Shown here piece by piece: positions 35,681-44,240 of a DNA stretch of 64,000 nt (within the stretch, counting starts at the first letter, position 1; every line of letters starts with the position of its first letter). A program made the position numbers and the translations under genes. The DNA is taken from positions 50,910 through 114,909 of the forward strand of contig NZ_NQVN01000017.1 in the NCBI RefSeq assembly GCF_002770725.1, written 5' to 3'. Origin of the DNA: Pleomorphomonas carboxyditropha (GTDB taxonomy: Bacteria > Pseudomonadota > Alphaproteobacteria > Rhizobiales > Pleomorphomonadaceae). The notes below the pieces were generated by a model. The model ran no database searches. It was not told the origin of the DNA and worked only from the letters and a program-made list of their open reading frames with translations.

Positions 35681-37069
35681 TCAGGCCGCATGACCGTGGA
35701 ACAGACCCCAGGCGAGACGGCGGCGGCGGGCGTTCCAGGCGAGCAGGCCGGCGACGACGCCGAGCATCGCCACGTCGCCGACCGGATAGGCGATCCAGAT
35801 GCCGATCTCGCCGGCCGCCAGCGGCAGGAGGGCGAACAGCGGCAGGCCGATGACATAGGTGCGGACGAGGTTGAGGACGGCCGCGCTGCCGGCCATGCCG
35901 AGCGCCTGATAATAGCCGGCAAGGATCATCAGCGGCGCCGACAGCACGTAGGTGATGGATATCAGCGGCATGACGCGCGCCACCTCGGCGATCACCAGGG
36001 GGGCGTCGACGAACAGGGCGCCGAGCGGCCGGGCCAGGAAGACGAAGGCGCCCTCGAAGATCGCCGCGTAGACGACGGCGACGATGAAGGCGATCTTCAG
36101 CGTCGTGCGCACCCGCTCGCCGAGGCCGGCGCCGAAGTTGTTGCCGACGATCGACTGGCAGGCCATGGACATGCCGAGCAGCGGCAGGAAGGCGAAGGTC
36201 AGGATGCGGGTGACGACGCCATAGGCGGCGACGGTGGCGGCCGGGTCGGCGGTCGACCAGAGCTGGATGTCGGCGATGATCAGGCCGCTCGACAGGCTGA
36301 AGCCGAGCAGGCCGAGCGACGCCGGCGCGCCGAGAACGACGATCTCCTTCCAGTTTGCGAGGATCGAACCGGTGCCGCGGGCATAAAGCGGCAGCGGCGT
36401 GCGGCCGGCGAGGCGGTAGACGGCGACGGCGGCGAGCGCCGCCGCTTGGGCCAGCAGGGTGCCGGCCGCCGAGCCGGCGACGCCGAGGCCGAACCATCCG
36501 ATCAGCAGGGAGCTCAGGGCGATGTTGAGAAACGTCATCGCCACGGAGATCGTCGCCGTGGCGCCGACCCTGCCTTCCGACCGCAATGCGTTGCCCTGGA
36601 TCGACAGCAGGAAGCTCAGCGGTGTGCCCGTCACCATGATGGAAACGAACAGAAGCCCCATGCGGGCAAGCTCGGGGTCGCCGTTCGACAGCGCCCGGGC
36701 CAGCGGTCCGCCGCCGACGGCGAGGGTGGCGATCAGCAGGCCGGCGACCGAGAGGGCCAGAAGGTTGGCGGCGGTGACGGTGCCCTCGGCGGCGCGGATG
36801 TCGCCGGCGCCGATCCGGCGGGCGATCAGCGACGCCATGCCCGAGGACACCATGGTCTGCAAGGCGATGATCAGCAGCGACACCGGGAACATCAGCGTCA
36901 CGGCGGTCAGCGCCTTCGGCCCGGCGAGGCGGCCGAGCAGCAGGGCGTCGACGACGGCGTAAAGGCCGTTCACCGTCATGAACAGCACGATCGGCGCGGC
37001 GGTGCGCGCGAACACCCGTGCCAGCGAGCCGTGAAGATAGGGATTGGGCGCCTGGTCCCGCCCGGTCAT
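35681..37069 (-). CDS. MATE-family efflux transporter
   Basis: A 462-aa membrane protein with about twelve helices in two similar halves, as in NorM-type multidrug and toxin exporters. Family-like segments include VLFMTVNGLYAVVDALLLGR in the N-half and SMACQSIVGNNFGAGLGERV in the C-half. It exchanges Na+ or H+ for organic cations or other compounds; the substrate is unknown. The gene starts 53 bp after mntR on the same strand, so it may share the MntR-controlled promoter, which is an unusual link. Confidence 0.93.
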   Translation of the reverse strand: MTGRDQAPNPYLHGSLARVFARTAAPIVLFMTVNGLYAVVDALLLGRLAGPKALTAVTLMFPVSLLIIALQTMVSSGMASLIARRIGAGDIRAAEGTVTAANLLALSVAGLLIATLAVGGGPLARALSNGDPELARMGLLFVSIMVTGTPLSFLLSIQGNALRSEGRVGATATISVAMTFLNIALSSLLIGWFGLGVAGSAAGTLLAQAAALAAVAVYRLAGRTPLPLYARGTGSILANWKEIVVLGAPASLGLLGFSLSSGLIIADIQLWSTADPAATVAAYGVVTRILTFAFLPLLGMSMACQSIVGNNFGAGLGERVRTTLKIAFIVAVVYAAIFEGAFVFLARPLGALFVDAPLVIAEVARVMPLISITYVLSAPLMILAGYYQALGMAGSAAVLNLVRTYVIGLPLFALLPLAAGEIGIWIAYPVGDVAMLGVVAGLLAWNARRRRLAWGLFHGHAA

Positions 37070-37121
37070 GAACGCGCGCCCCGGCGATGATCCAGCGGCA
37101 GCCGATGCCGGAACGGGCGGC

Positions 37122-37577
37122 TCATTGCCGGCCGTCGAGATAGGTCTCGAAGGCCTTGAGCGTCGTCTCGGAGACGTAGTGCTCGATGCCCTCGGCGTCC
37201 ATTTCGGCGGCCTCCGGCGGCACGCCGACGGCGATCAGCAGGCGCACCACCAGGCGATGGCGGGCCTTCACCTGACGCGCCATGGCGGCGCCGGCCTCGG
37301 TGAGGAACACGCCGCGGTAGGGCCTGGATATGACGAGGCCCTCGCGCTTCAGCCGCAGCACCGCCTTGTTGGCGGTCGGGTGGGTGACGCCGAGGCGGCG
37401 GGCGATGTCGGTGATGCGCGCCTCGCCGAACTCCTCGGTGAGGTCGGCGATCAGCTCGGTGTAGTCCTCGAAGAGAGCCGTCGAGCGGATGGCGCGGGCA
37501 TTGGTGAAGCGGTCGGCGTCGGTCGCCTCCGGCAGGGTGCCGTCCCCGGCCTCGGGCGGCAGGTCGTCCCTCGACAT
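37122..37577 (-). CDS. mntR: Manganese-responsive regulator MntR (DtxR family)
   Basis: The 151-aa protein has a DtxR-type winged helix (ARITDIARRLGVTHPTANKA) and the metal-binding dimer domain with MDAEGIEHYVSETTLKAFE. In the Mn-bound form it represses mntH. It is divergent from mntH, with an operator-like palindrome in each promoter (37652-37670 and 37817-37834), and the MATE gene follows on its transcript. The first about 28 residues, rich in Asp/Pro, precede the winged helix as an extension. Confidence 0.92.
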   Translation of the reverse strand: MSRDDLPPEAGDGTLPEATDADRFTNARAIRSTALFEDYTELIADLTEEFGEARITDIARRLGVTHPTANKAVLRLKREGLVISRPYRGVFLTEAGAAMARQVKARHRLVVRLLIAVGVPPEAAEMDAEGIEHYVSETTLKAFETYLDGRQ

Positions 37578-37651
37578 GGATCCCGTCCTTTGCGGCCTTG
37601 CGCGGCAACGGATCGATCCGCCGCACCTCCGTGTTGGTGAGACGGAACATT

Positions 37652-37670
37652 ATGCAGCTCCGGCTAAGAT
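37652..37670. promoter_or_regulatory. Candidate MntR operator at mntR
   Basis: ATGCAGC-TCCG-GCTAAGAT is an imperfect palindrome (AGC-N4-GCT core) 75 bp upstream of the mntR start. It shares its layout with the site over the mntH -10 element (ATGTAGC-CCGT-GCTATAT). Confidence 0.5.
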
Positions 37671-37807
37671 TTGCAACCGCCGCACAAGTCTCATCCCTGT
37701 GGAACCGATCGGGGGGCTGCGGACTTTAATCGGGGACCCCAGGCCTCGTCCCGGGCCGAAACTCATTACGGTTGCGCAGATTTTATTGCAAGTTAATCGC
37801 AACTGGC

Positions 37808-37835
37808 TTGACGGAAATGTAGCCCGTGCTATATT
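37808..37835 (+). promoter_or_regulatory. mntH promoter with overlapping MntR operator
   Basis: TTGACG (37808-37813), 16 bp, TATATT (37830-37835) make a good sigma-70 promoter. The palindrome ATGTAGC-CCGT-GCTATAT (37817-37834) covers spacer and -10, where a bound repressor would block RNA polymerase. Confidence 0.6.
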
Positions 37836-37866
37836 TCCAAGCATAGGAAACCTCCTGGTGATCCGA

Positions 37867-39192
37867 ATGTCCGCAGTCTCCCAGTCCATTCTCAGCGCAA
37901 CCCCCTCCGGAATGACCAGCCGCACGTCGGTCGCCATCTCCGAAGCGCTGGCCGGGCGGCTCAAGGGACCCAGGGCCATGCTGGCCTTCGTCGGCCCGGC
38001 GGTGATCGCCTCAATCGCCTACATGGACCCCGGCAACTACGCCACCAACATCGGGGCGGGCGCCGGCTATGGCTACGCGCTGATCTGGGTGGTGGTGGTG
38101 GCCAACCTCGTCGCCATGCTGTTCCAGGCGCTGTCGGCCAAGCTCGGCATCGTCACCGGCCGCAACCTCGCCGAAATGAGCCGCGATCACTTCCCCTTCC
38201 CGGTGGTGATCGGCATGTGGATCGTCTCCGAGATCGCCGCCATGGCCACCGATCTCGCCGAGTTCCTGGGCGGGGCGATCGGCCTGTCGCTGTTGTTCGG
38301 CACCTCGCTGATCACCGGCATGGTCATCACCGCTCTCGTCACCTACGCGCTCCTGATGTTCGATCGCGGCGGCTACCGGCCGATGGAGCTGATCATCGGC
38401 GGCCTGGTCGGCGTCATCGGCGTCAGCTACCTGATCGAGATGCTGATCGCCCCGATCGACTGGGCGGCCGCCGCCAGCGGTGCCGTTACCCCGGTCCTGC
38501 CGGACGCCGGCGCGCTGACCCTGGCCGTCGGCATCATCGGCGCCACCGTCATGCCGCATGCCGTCTATCTCCACTCCGGCCTCACCCAGCACCGGGCGCC
38601 GGTACGCAACGAGGGCGAGCGCCGCAAGGTGCTGAAGTTCTCCAACATCGAAGTGGTGGCGGCGCTGGCCGTCGCCGGCCTCGTCAACATCGCCATGGTG
38701 ATGATGGCCGCCTCGGCCTTCCACGCCGGCCACAGCGACGTCGCCGAGATCGAGACCGCCTACCACACCCTGACCCCGCTGCTCGGCGCCGCCGCCGCCG
38801 GCGTGTTCCTGGTGTCGCTGATCGCCTCCGGCATCTCCTCGTCGGTGGTCGGCACCATGGCCGGCCAGATGATCATGCAGGGCTTCGTCCGCATGGAGAT
38901 CCCGGTGTTCGTGCGCCGCCTCGTCACCATGGTGCCGGCCTTCGCGGTGGTCGCCGCCGGCGTCAACGCCACCGACGCGCTGGTCATCAGCCAGGTGGTG
39001 CTGTCGCTGTCGCTGCCGGTGCCGATGATCGCCCTGGTGCTTCTGACCCGCCGGGCCGACATCATGGGCGCCTATGCCAACGGCCGGCTGACCGACGGCC
39101 TGGCGATCGCCGCCACCGTCGCGGTGCTGTCGCTCAACGCCATCCTGGTGGCCGGCGTCCTTGGGATGGAAATCCCGGGCGTCGCCGGTTGA
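37867..39192 (+). CDS. mntH: MntH, Nramp-family Mn(II) transporter
   Basis: MntH is a proton-coupled Mn(II) importer of the inner membrane. From the ATG at 37867 the protein is 441 aa with about eleven helices. It carries the metal-site motif DPGNYATN in helix 1 and MPHAVYLHSG in helix 6, both diagnostic of Nramp proteins. The frame is open upstream into mntR but without a start near the promoter. It is divergent from mntR and preceded by a promoter overlapped by a candidate MntR site, so expression should rise when Mn is low. Confidence 0.96.
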   Translation: MSAVSQSILSATPSGMTSRTSVAISEALAGRLKGPRAMLAFVGPAVIASIAYMDPGNYATNIGAGAGYGYALIWVVVVANLVAMLFQALSAKLGIVTGRNLAEMSRDHFPFPVVIGMWIVSEIAAMATDLAEFLGGAIGLSLLFGTSLITGMVITALVTYALLMFDRGGYRPMELIIGGLVGVIGVSYLIEMLIAPIDWAAAASGAVTPVLPDAGALTLAVGIIGATVMPHAVYLHSGLTQHRAPVRNEGERRKVLKFSNIEVVAALAVAGLVNIAMVMMAASAFHAGHSDVAEIETAYHTLTPLLGAAAAGVFLVSLIASGISSSVVGTMAGQMIMQGFVRMEIPVFVRRLVTMVPAFAVVAAGVNATDALVISQVVLSLSLPVPMIALVLLTRRADIMGAYANGRLTDGLAIAATVAVLSLNAILVAGVLGMEIPGVAG

Positions 39193-39533
39193 TATCGTTA
39201 TAAATTCCGCCCGGTGCGCACGGATCCCTCTTTCCGGACCGCACCTCCGGGCGCAGCGCCGCGAGGCACTTTTGCCGGCGTTGCCCGTGCCCGTTGCGCT
39301 CTGCTTCCCGAGTGGCGTGCCGGCCGATTCCGCGCGGCGCATTTCCAAACGATCTCGGAAAACGATTCAAAAACACCTATTCCCGACTCTTTGGGCTACC
39401 TCCGCGAATCGTGATGGGGGACTTCTTAACCTGTGAACGCACAATAAGCAGATTAGGATCGTTCAGAAGAGTGGCGATACCCGCCATTCCTGTCGTATAG
39501 TCTAGCGACGAGCCCTGCGAGTTCCGCGTTCCG
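39193..39533. other. Intergenic spacer after mntH
   Basis: No gene is visible in this 341-bp stretch. It has an interrupted stem (CGCCCGG at 39209-39215 with CCGGGCG at 39247-39253, extended inside by TGCG/CGCA) that may end mntH transcription, though no T-run follows. Confidence 0.4.
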
Positions 39534-40145
39534 ATGACCATGTCCACCCGCCTCATACCGAACCAGCCGGTTCCCCCGCTCAGGGTGAAGACCGTCGGTG
39601 GTCCGTGCTGGCGGCTGTGCGACCAGAAGCCCAAGCACTTCACGCTGGTGCTGTTCTATCGCGGCCTGCATTGCGGCTTCTGCAAGGCGCAGCTCCAGGC
39701 CTACGAGGCGCGCTACGAGGAATTCCGCAAGCTCGGCGTCCGGGTGCTCGCCGTTTCCGCCGACGACCGCGAGCGGGCCGAGCGGACGGTGCGCGACTGG
39801 CATCTCGACGAGCTGACGGTGTGCTGGGGCCTGACGATCGATCAGGCGCGCGATTGGGGCCTCTATCTCAGCGAGGGCCGCGGCAAGGCGATCGACGGCG
39901 TCGAGGAGCCGAGCTGGTTCGTCGAGCCGGGCATGTTCTTCATCAAGCCCGATGGCCGCCTCTATGCCGGCTTCGTCCAGACGGTGCCGGTGGCCCAGCC
40001 CCGCATCGACGACGTCATCGCCGGCATCCGCTTCGCCATCGAGACGGCGGCCGAACCGCCGGGCGGCGCCGACGAGGAAGCCTGCCGGGGCGACGACTGC
40101 GGCTGTGCCGAGCCGGTCAAGCTGCACGCCGTCGGCAAGTGTTGA
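39534..40145 (+). CDS. Peroxiredoxin-like (AhpC/TSA fold) protein
   Basis: A 203-aa thioredoxin-fold protein with YRGLHCGFCKAQL, a CxxC active site in the position of a peroxiredoxin-like redoxin, and VLAVSADDRERAER and FFIKPDGRLYAGFVQ downstream. It probably reduces peroxides or disulfides. The C-terminal tail is Cys-rich (EEACRGDDCGCAEP), which may bind metal or form further disulfides. It is a single gene and convergent with thiY. An ATG at 39540 is an alternative start. Confidence 0.82.
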   Translation: MTMSTRLIPNQPVPPLRVKTVGGPCWRLCDQKPKHFTLVLFYRGLHCGFCKAQLQAYEARYEEFRKLGVRVLAVSADDRERAERTVRDWHLDELTVCWGLTIDQARDWGLYLSEGRGKAIDGVEEPSWFVEPGMFFIKPDGRLYAGFVQTVPVAQPRIDDVIAGIRFAIETAAEPPGGADEEACRGDDCGCAEPVKLHAVGKC

Positions 40146-40224
40146 GCGGCCGAGCCGGCCTCTTCCTATCCGACGATCTGTATCCGGCGGGAAAGCGCAG
40201 GCTTCCCCGCCGAAATTATACCTG

Positions 40225-41160
40225 TCAGCGCAGCTCCACCGCGTAGTCCTCGACCGGCTTCACCGTCTTGATGAGGCCGGCGTCCTTCATGAACTGAGAG
40301 AAGCGCTGGTAGCGGCCGGCGTCGAGCGCCGCCGGGCGCTTGGCGAAGCGCGGCAGCGTGTCGGCCCAGGCGCGGCGGTTCAGCTCGTCGTCGAGGTCGG
40401 GATAGGCCTTGACGAACAGCGCCCAGGCGTCGTCCGGGTGGTTGGTGAGGTAGATGGTCGCCTCCTCGACGGCGGCGAGGAATTCCGGCAGCCGCTTGTC
40501 GGCGACGAGGTCCTTACGCGTCACGTAGATCAGCTCGTCGTAGGCCGGCATGCCGTTCTCTTCCGGATAGAAGGCGACGCCCTCGTGGCCCTCGATCTTC
40601 ATCTGGTTGAGCTCGAAATTGCGGTAGCCGCCGACCACTGCGTCGACCTGGCCGGCCAAGAGCGACGCCGACAGCGCGAAATTGACGTTGATGAGCTCGA
40701 CGTCGTCGATGCCGAGGCCGGCGGTCTTCAGGAACTGGCCGAGCATGGCATCCTCGAAGCCGGACACGGAATAGCCGATCTTGCGGCCCTTGAGGTCGGA
40801 AAGCGACTTGATGGGGCCGTCCTTCAGGACGATCAGCGTGTTGAGCGGCGTCTCGATCAGCGTGCCGAAGCGGACGAGCGGCAGGCCGGCGTCGACGTCG
40901 AGGTCGAGGCTCGGCTGGTAGTGCAGCGCCACGTCGGCCTGGCCGGCGGCGACGAGGCGCGGCGGCGCCGACGGGTCGGCCGGGGCGACGAGGTCGACGT
41001 CGAGGCCATGGGCGGCGAACAGGCCCTTTTCCTTGGCGACCACCAGCGGCGCGTGGTCGGGGTTGACGAACCATTCGAGCAGCACGGAGAGCTTGTCGGC
41101 GGCGCTGGCCGGGGCAACGGCAAGCATGAAGGCGGCGGCAAGGGCGGGAAGACGGCGCAT
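40225..41160 (-). CDS. thiY: Thiamine-precursor ABC transporter, substrate-binding protein
   Basis: The 311-aa periplasmic protein has a signal peptide ending in APASA and belongs to the NMT1/ThiY group that binds the thiamine pyrimidine precursor (formyl-aminopyrimidine or HMP): LLEWFVNPDHAPLVVAKEKG at the start of the mature part is characteristic. It is the second gene behind a TPP riboswitch, after the permease (19-bp gap). The ATG at 41160 follows AGGACCTCC. Confidence 0.92.
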   Translation of the reverse strand: MRRLPALAAAFMLAVAPASAADKLSVLLEWFVNPDHAPLVVAKEKGLFAAHGLDVDLVAPADPSAPPRLVAAGQADVALHYQPSLDLDVDAGLPLVRFGTLIETPLNTLIVLKDGPIKSLSDLKGRKIGYSVSGFEDAMLGQFLKTAGLGIDDVELINVNFALSASLLAGQVDAVVGGYRNFELNQMKIEGHEGVAFYPEENGMPAYDELIYVTRKDLVADKRLPEFLAAVEEATIYLTNHPDDAWALFVKAYPDLDDELNRRAWADTLPRFAKRPAALDAGRYQRFSQFMKDAGLIKTVKPVEDYAVELR

Positions 41161-41179
41161 TGGAGGTCCTTTCGAAGGT

Positions 41180-41965
41180 TCAGTCTTTTTCGACCCAGGG
41201 AATGAGGCGGAGCGTCAGCCGGTCGACGGCGATCTTGAGGAGCAGCGTTGCGGCGGCCAGCACGCCGAGGGCGGCGAACAACAGCGGCGTCTGCATGCGG
41301 GCGTTGGCCTGCACCATCAGCAGGCCGAGGCCGCGCGAGGCGCCGACCCATTCGCCGATCACCGCGCCGATCGGCGCGTAGACGGCGGCGACGCGAATGC
41401 CGGTGACCAGCGCCGGCAGGGCGGCCGGCACGCGGATCAGCCTGAGCGTGCGGAAGCGGCCGGCGCCGTTGAGGCGGGCGAGGTCGAGAAAATGCGGCGG
41501 CGTGCGGCGTAGGCCGTCGGCGAAGGCCGAGGCGACGGGGAAGAAGATCACCAGCGTGGTCATCACCACCTTGGAGGCGAGGCCGAAGCCGAACCACAGC
41601 ACCAGGAGCGGCGCCAGCGCGAACACCGGCAGCGCCTGGCTGACCACGAGGAGCGGTGACAGCAGCCGGCCGGCGAGCGGCGAGGCGGAAACGGCAAATC
41701 CGGCGGCAAGGCCGAAGGCGATGCCGGCGGCAAGGCCGAGCATGGTTTCCAGCAGCGTCACGCCGGCTTCGGCGAGAAGGCGCGGGCCGTAGGCGCCATA
41801 GGCGGCGACCACGTCGGCCGGCGACGGCAGCAGGAAGGCGGGCAGCGCAAGGCCGGTCGCCGCCGCCTGCCAGAGGACCAGCACGGCGGCGAAGGAGATG
41901 AACGCCTGGATGGCGACGCCTCGGCCGGCGGCAAGCATCGTCTTCGGGCGCATCGCGGGTCCCAT
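41180..41965 (-). CDS. thiX: Thiamine-precursor ABC transporter, permease
   Basis: A 261-aa BPD-type permease from the ATG at 41965 (in-frame ATGs at 42019 and 41953 are alternatives). It has about six hydrophobic helices and the coupling (EAA) segment LIRVPAALPALVTGIRVAA, followed by GAVIGEWVGASRGLG. It lies directly behind the TPP riboswitch. No ATP-binding subunit (ThiZ) is in this operon or next to it, so the ATPase must be elsewhere or shared. Confidence 0.9.
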   Translation of the reverse strand: MGPAMRPKTMLAAGRGVAIQAFISFAAVLVLWQAAATGLALPAFLLPSPADVVAAYGAYGPRLLAEAGVTLLETMLGLAAGIAFGLAAGFAVSASPLAGRLLSPLLVVSQALPVFALAPLLVLWFGFGLASKVVMTTLVIFFPVASAFADGLRRTPPHFLDLARLNGAGRFRTLRLIRVPAALPALVTGIRVAAVYAPIGAVIGEWVGASRGLGLLMVQANARMQTPLLFAALGVLAAATLLLKIAVDRLTLRLIPWVEKD

Positions 41966-42057
41966 CGTTCGCGCAGCCCTCGAAAGGGCGGATGGGCCAA
42001 GAGCGTCGGGGGAAAGCATGGCCGGATGGGCCGCAAATCATGCGGCGAGGCCATGAG

Positions 42058-42157
42058 GTTCCGTCCCTTCGCCGGTATGACCCGGATCAGGTTCGAAGGG
42101 TTCGACCCGCCTCGCGGATCATCTCAGCCCTCCCGTATGGAGGACACCCCTCGGAAC
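42058..42157 (-). ncRNA. TPP riboswitch (THI element)
   Basis: On the minus strand the conserved parts are in order: P1 arm GTTCCG, GGGGTG, the GGCTGAGAT core, and the THI-box ACCTGATCCGGGTCATACC followed by GGCGAAGGGA and the closing P1 arm CGGAAC (42063-42058). It precedes thiX and thiY, so TPP should turn off precursor uptake. The rest of the spacer up to the tRNA (42158-42456) shows no gene. Confidence 0.95.
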
Positions 42158-42456
42158 GAGGATAGTTATGATCGCCCGCGGGACGGATGTCCAGAGCGGC
42201 GGCCGATCATGCGGGCATAACCAGAGAGAAAGCGGCTGTCCGGAGGAAGGAAGCCGGCGCTTTCGCCCTCGACCGATGCTCGATCCGGCGGCGGGCGCCC
42301 GGGAACAGCGTAGCGACAGAGGCAATCGCCTTGCCTGTCAGGGATTCCTGCGGCTTCTGGCAGCGTCCCTCAAAAGCCGAGCCGGAAAATGAAATACCCC
42401 CTTGCGCTCTCAAGGGCCCTTCGCTATATCCGCCCCACGCTTTCCAAAGCGTCCGC

Positions 42457-42532
42457 GCTCCCATCGTCTAGCGGTCCAGGACGTCGCCCTCTCACGGCGA
42501 AAACACCGGTTCGAGTCCGGTTGGGAGTGCCA
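42457..42532 (+). tRNA. tRNA-Glu(CUC)
   Basis: A 76-nt cloverleaf: acceptor GCTCCCA with TGGGAGT (one G-U pair), anticodon stem TCGCC/GGCGA with loop CTCTCAC (anticodon CTC), T-arm CCGGTTCGAGTCCGG, and an encoded CCA at 42530-42532. The following 333 bp (42533-42865) hold no gene and lead into a lower-GC island with integrase remains. I do not see a second copy of the tRNA 3' end as an att site. Confidence 0.96.
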
Positions 42533-42865
42533 AACATTCCAAACATCATTGAAATTGTTAGATTATTGGCTCTATATCCCTCATGCCGAACATGGTGAGG
42601 GAACTTCGTCATTGTTGAATGCGTTCTGGATCTCCTATGCTTAACGAATGTTGGATGATGGCGCGCACGACTTGATCCTCGAATTGGTCTGAGGCTGGCT
42701 CCAGGGAAACCCTGTGCAGCTATGGTTCGTCCTACTGTTTGGGAAATGAGATCACTCACAGGATTCGGCTCTGCCAAAACGCGGTGTGTCTCACTTTCCT
42801 AGACCAAGTTAGCTATCGGTTAGGATGACCAATTTATGGTAGTATCATACAAGGGAGATCGGGAA

Positions 42866-43696
42866 ATGAACTGGCGCCCAGCGCATGAAGCCCACGCGAT
42901 TGAGCGGGCGAATTTCTCGCTGTTTTTTCAGGAAGAGATTCCTGCAAAAGCGCTCAATGGCGCTGTCGATAGTATCACCGAAAAAGTTCTGTCGCTTGGA
43001 TTCGCCCCAGTTGTACCGCCGCCGCCGAACAATGTTTTTGTGGTGAACATCGGGTCTGCGGTCGTTCAGCCTCAGGTGGAAGGGCGTGGGTTCCAGCTCA
43101 ATCGCTCCGGCGAGTTAATTGAAGAACTGATTTTTCAAAAAGGCTTTATAGCCTACTCGACGACTCGTTATACGCGGTGGAAGGACGTTATCGGCCGAAT
43201 TGCTGATCTTATTAGTCCTGTCGCAGAGAAATATATTTCCATTTCAAATGTTATGTCGTTGAAGCTTGAATATTATGATAGATTTGTATTTGAAGGTGAG
43301 CCCGGTCTGGCAGATTTTGGTGGGGCTTTGAGTGCTGGCTCGAAGTATTTGCCAGAGTTTTATCGCGACATGAAAGACCTTTGGCATTCTCATGTCGGAT
43401 ATTTTGTTCCTGCTAAGGGAGGCTACAAAAGGCTCATTAACATCAATGTTGATGCCCTTGATGTCGTTCCAAAGGGAGCTGAACCCACGGATCCAAAAAA
43501 TTCGCGCCGTTCTGTCGGTATCTACACGATGGCCGAAGACCGGTTTTGGTCGGAAATTCCGCCGGTGCAGCCGAGTTCAATGCGTGAGATATTGACTTTT
43601 GCTGACGAGATGCATCTCGCCTTGAAACAGACGCTCGCTGAGGTTATTTCTCCACCATTGGTAGATTCGATTTCCTTGAATCCAAAGGAGGGGTGA
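42866..43696 (+). CDS. TIGR04255-family protein
   Basis: A 276-aa soluble protein matching the sporadically distributed TIGR04255 family in its features: HEAHAIERANFSLFF near the start and a C-half with ISNVMSLKLEYYDRFVFEG and DEMHLALKQTLAEVISP at the end. The function of the family is unknown. The ATG at 42866 has AAGGGAGA upstream; an earlier ATG at 42836 lies in front of it. A+T content is clearly above the window average. The stop is one base from the start of the next gene, so the three genes from 42.9 to 44.9 kb form an operon. Confidence 0.75.
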   Translation: MNWRPAHEAHAIERANFSLFFQEEIPAKALNGAVDSITEKVLSLGFAPVVPPPPNNVFVVNIGSAVVQPQVEGRGFQLNRSGELIEELIFQKGFIAYSTTRYTRWKDVIGRIADLISPVAEKYISISNVMSLKLEYYDRFVFEGEPGLADFGGALSAGSKYLPEFYRDMKDLWHSHVGYFVPAKGGYKRLININVDALDVVPKGAEPTDPKNSRRSVGIYTMAEDRFWSEIPPVQPSSMREILTFADEMHLALKQTLAEVISPPLVDSISLNPKEG

Positions 43697-43697
43697 G

Positions 43698-44225
43698 ATG
43701 GACGGCACTGCAGCTGCTACACTCTTCTCCTGGCATCTTCAGGCATCGGAGATCATCGGTGCGACGTCCAGCAACAGTCGTCCTACGATAGTTCGTGAAC
43801 GTTGCATTGCATCGGCGGACGGTTCGTTCCAGGTCGTTCCCGACTATGTTGTCATTGGGCCTACGACGTCTCGAAAAGAGATTTATACCTTCCCCTCGAC
43901 GGAGCGGCCTGAGGAAGCTGTCGTTGCGCAAATTCGCGAGTTTCTAGAACTGCAGGAAGGTTGGGACGGAGAGTTCGCTTCGAAGCCTGACGCGGATTCG
44001 ATTGAGGGTGCATCCAACCTCGTCCGCTTGTTGGGTCGGTCTGCAATGGCACTTGAGCCTACTCTACATGCTGACGGTAGCGTCATTCTCGAAACGGATG
44101 ACGGCTCGGCGATTCATTTTGTGGGCGCCAGGCACATAAGTGCAATTCTGCCGGGCTTTGCCGGAATGCTCAGTTTTGATGGAATGAGTATTCCGCCGGA
44201 AATATCTGAAGCTCTTAGCGCATAA
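43698..44225 (+). CDS. Unknown protein with GWDG motif, second gene of the TIGR04255 operon
   Basis: I do not recognise a function for this 175-aa protein. It has a segment LQEGWDGEFASKPDADSI, then EPTLHADGSVILE; a GWDG followed by a Pro- or Asp-rich turn and a helical stretch also occurs in uncharacterised proteins encoded beside TIGR04255 genes (from memory). No transmembrane segment or signal peptide is seen. It starts 2 bp after the stop codon of the TIGR04255 gene and shares its lower GC. Confidence 0.7.
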   Translation: MDGTAAATLFSWHLQASEIIGATSSNSRPTIVRERCIASADGSFQVVPDYVVIGPTTSRKEIYTFPSTERPEEAVVAQIREFLELQEGWDGEFASKPDADSIEGASNLVRLLGRSAMALEPTLHADGSVILETDDGSAIHFVGARHISAILPGFAGMLSFDGMSIPPEISEALSA

Positions 44226-44240
44226 GTAGGTCGTTGCAAC

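Noticed and set aside
42424..42777. 117-aa minus-strand frame over the tRNA (contains GTPNRTRTGVFAVRG)
   Set aside because: It is the reverse strand of tRNA-Glu; such NRTRTGV-like peptides are a known artefact of translating tRNA genes.
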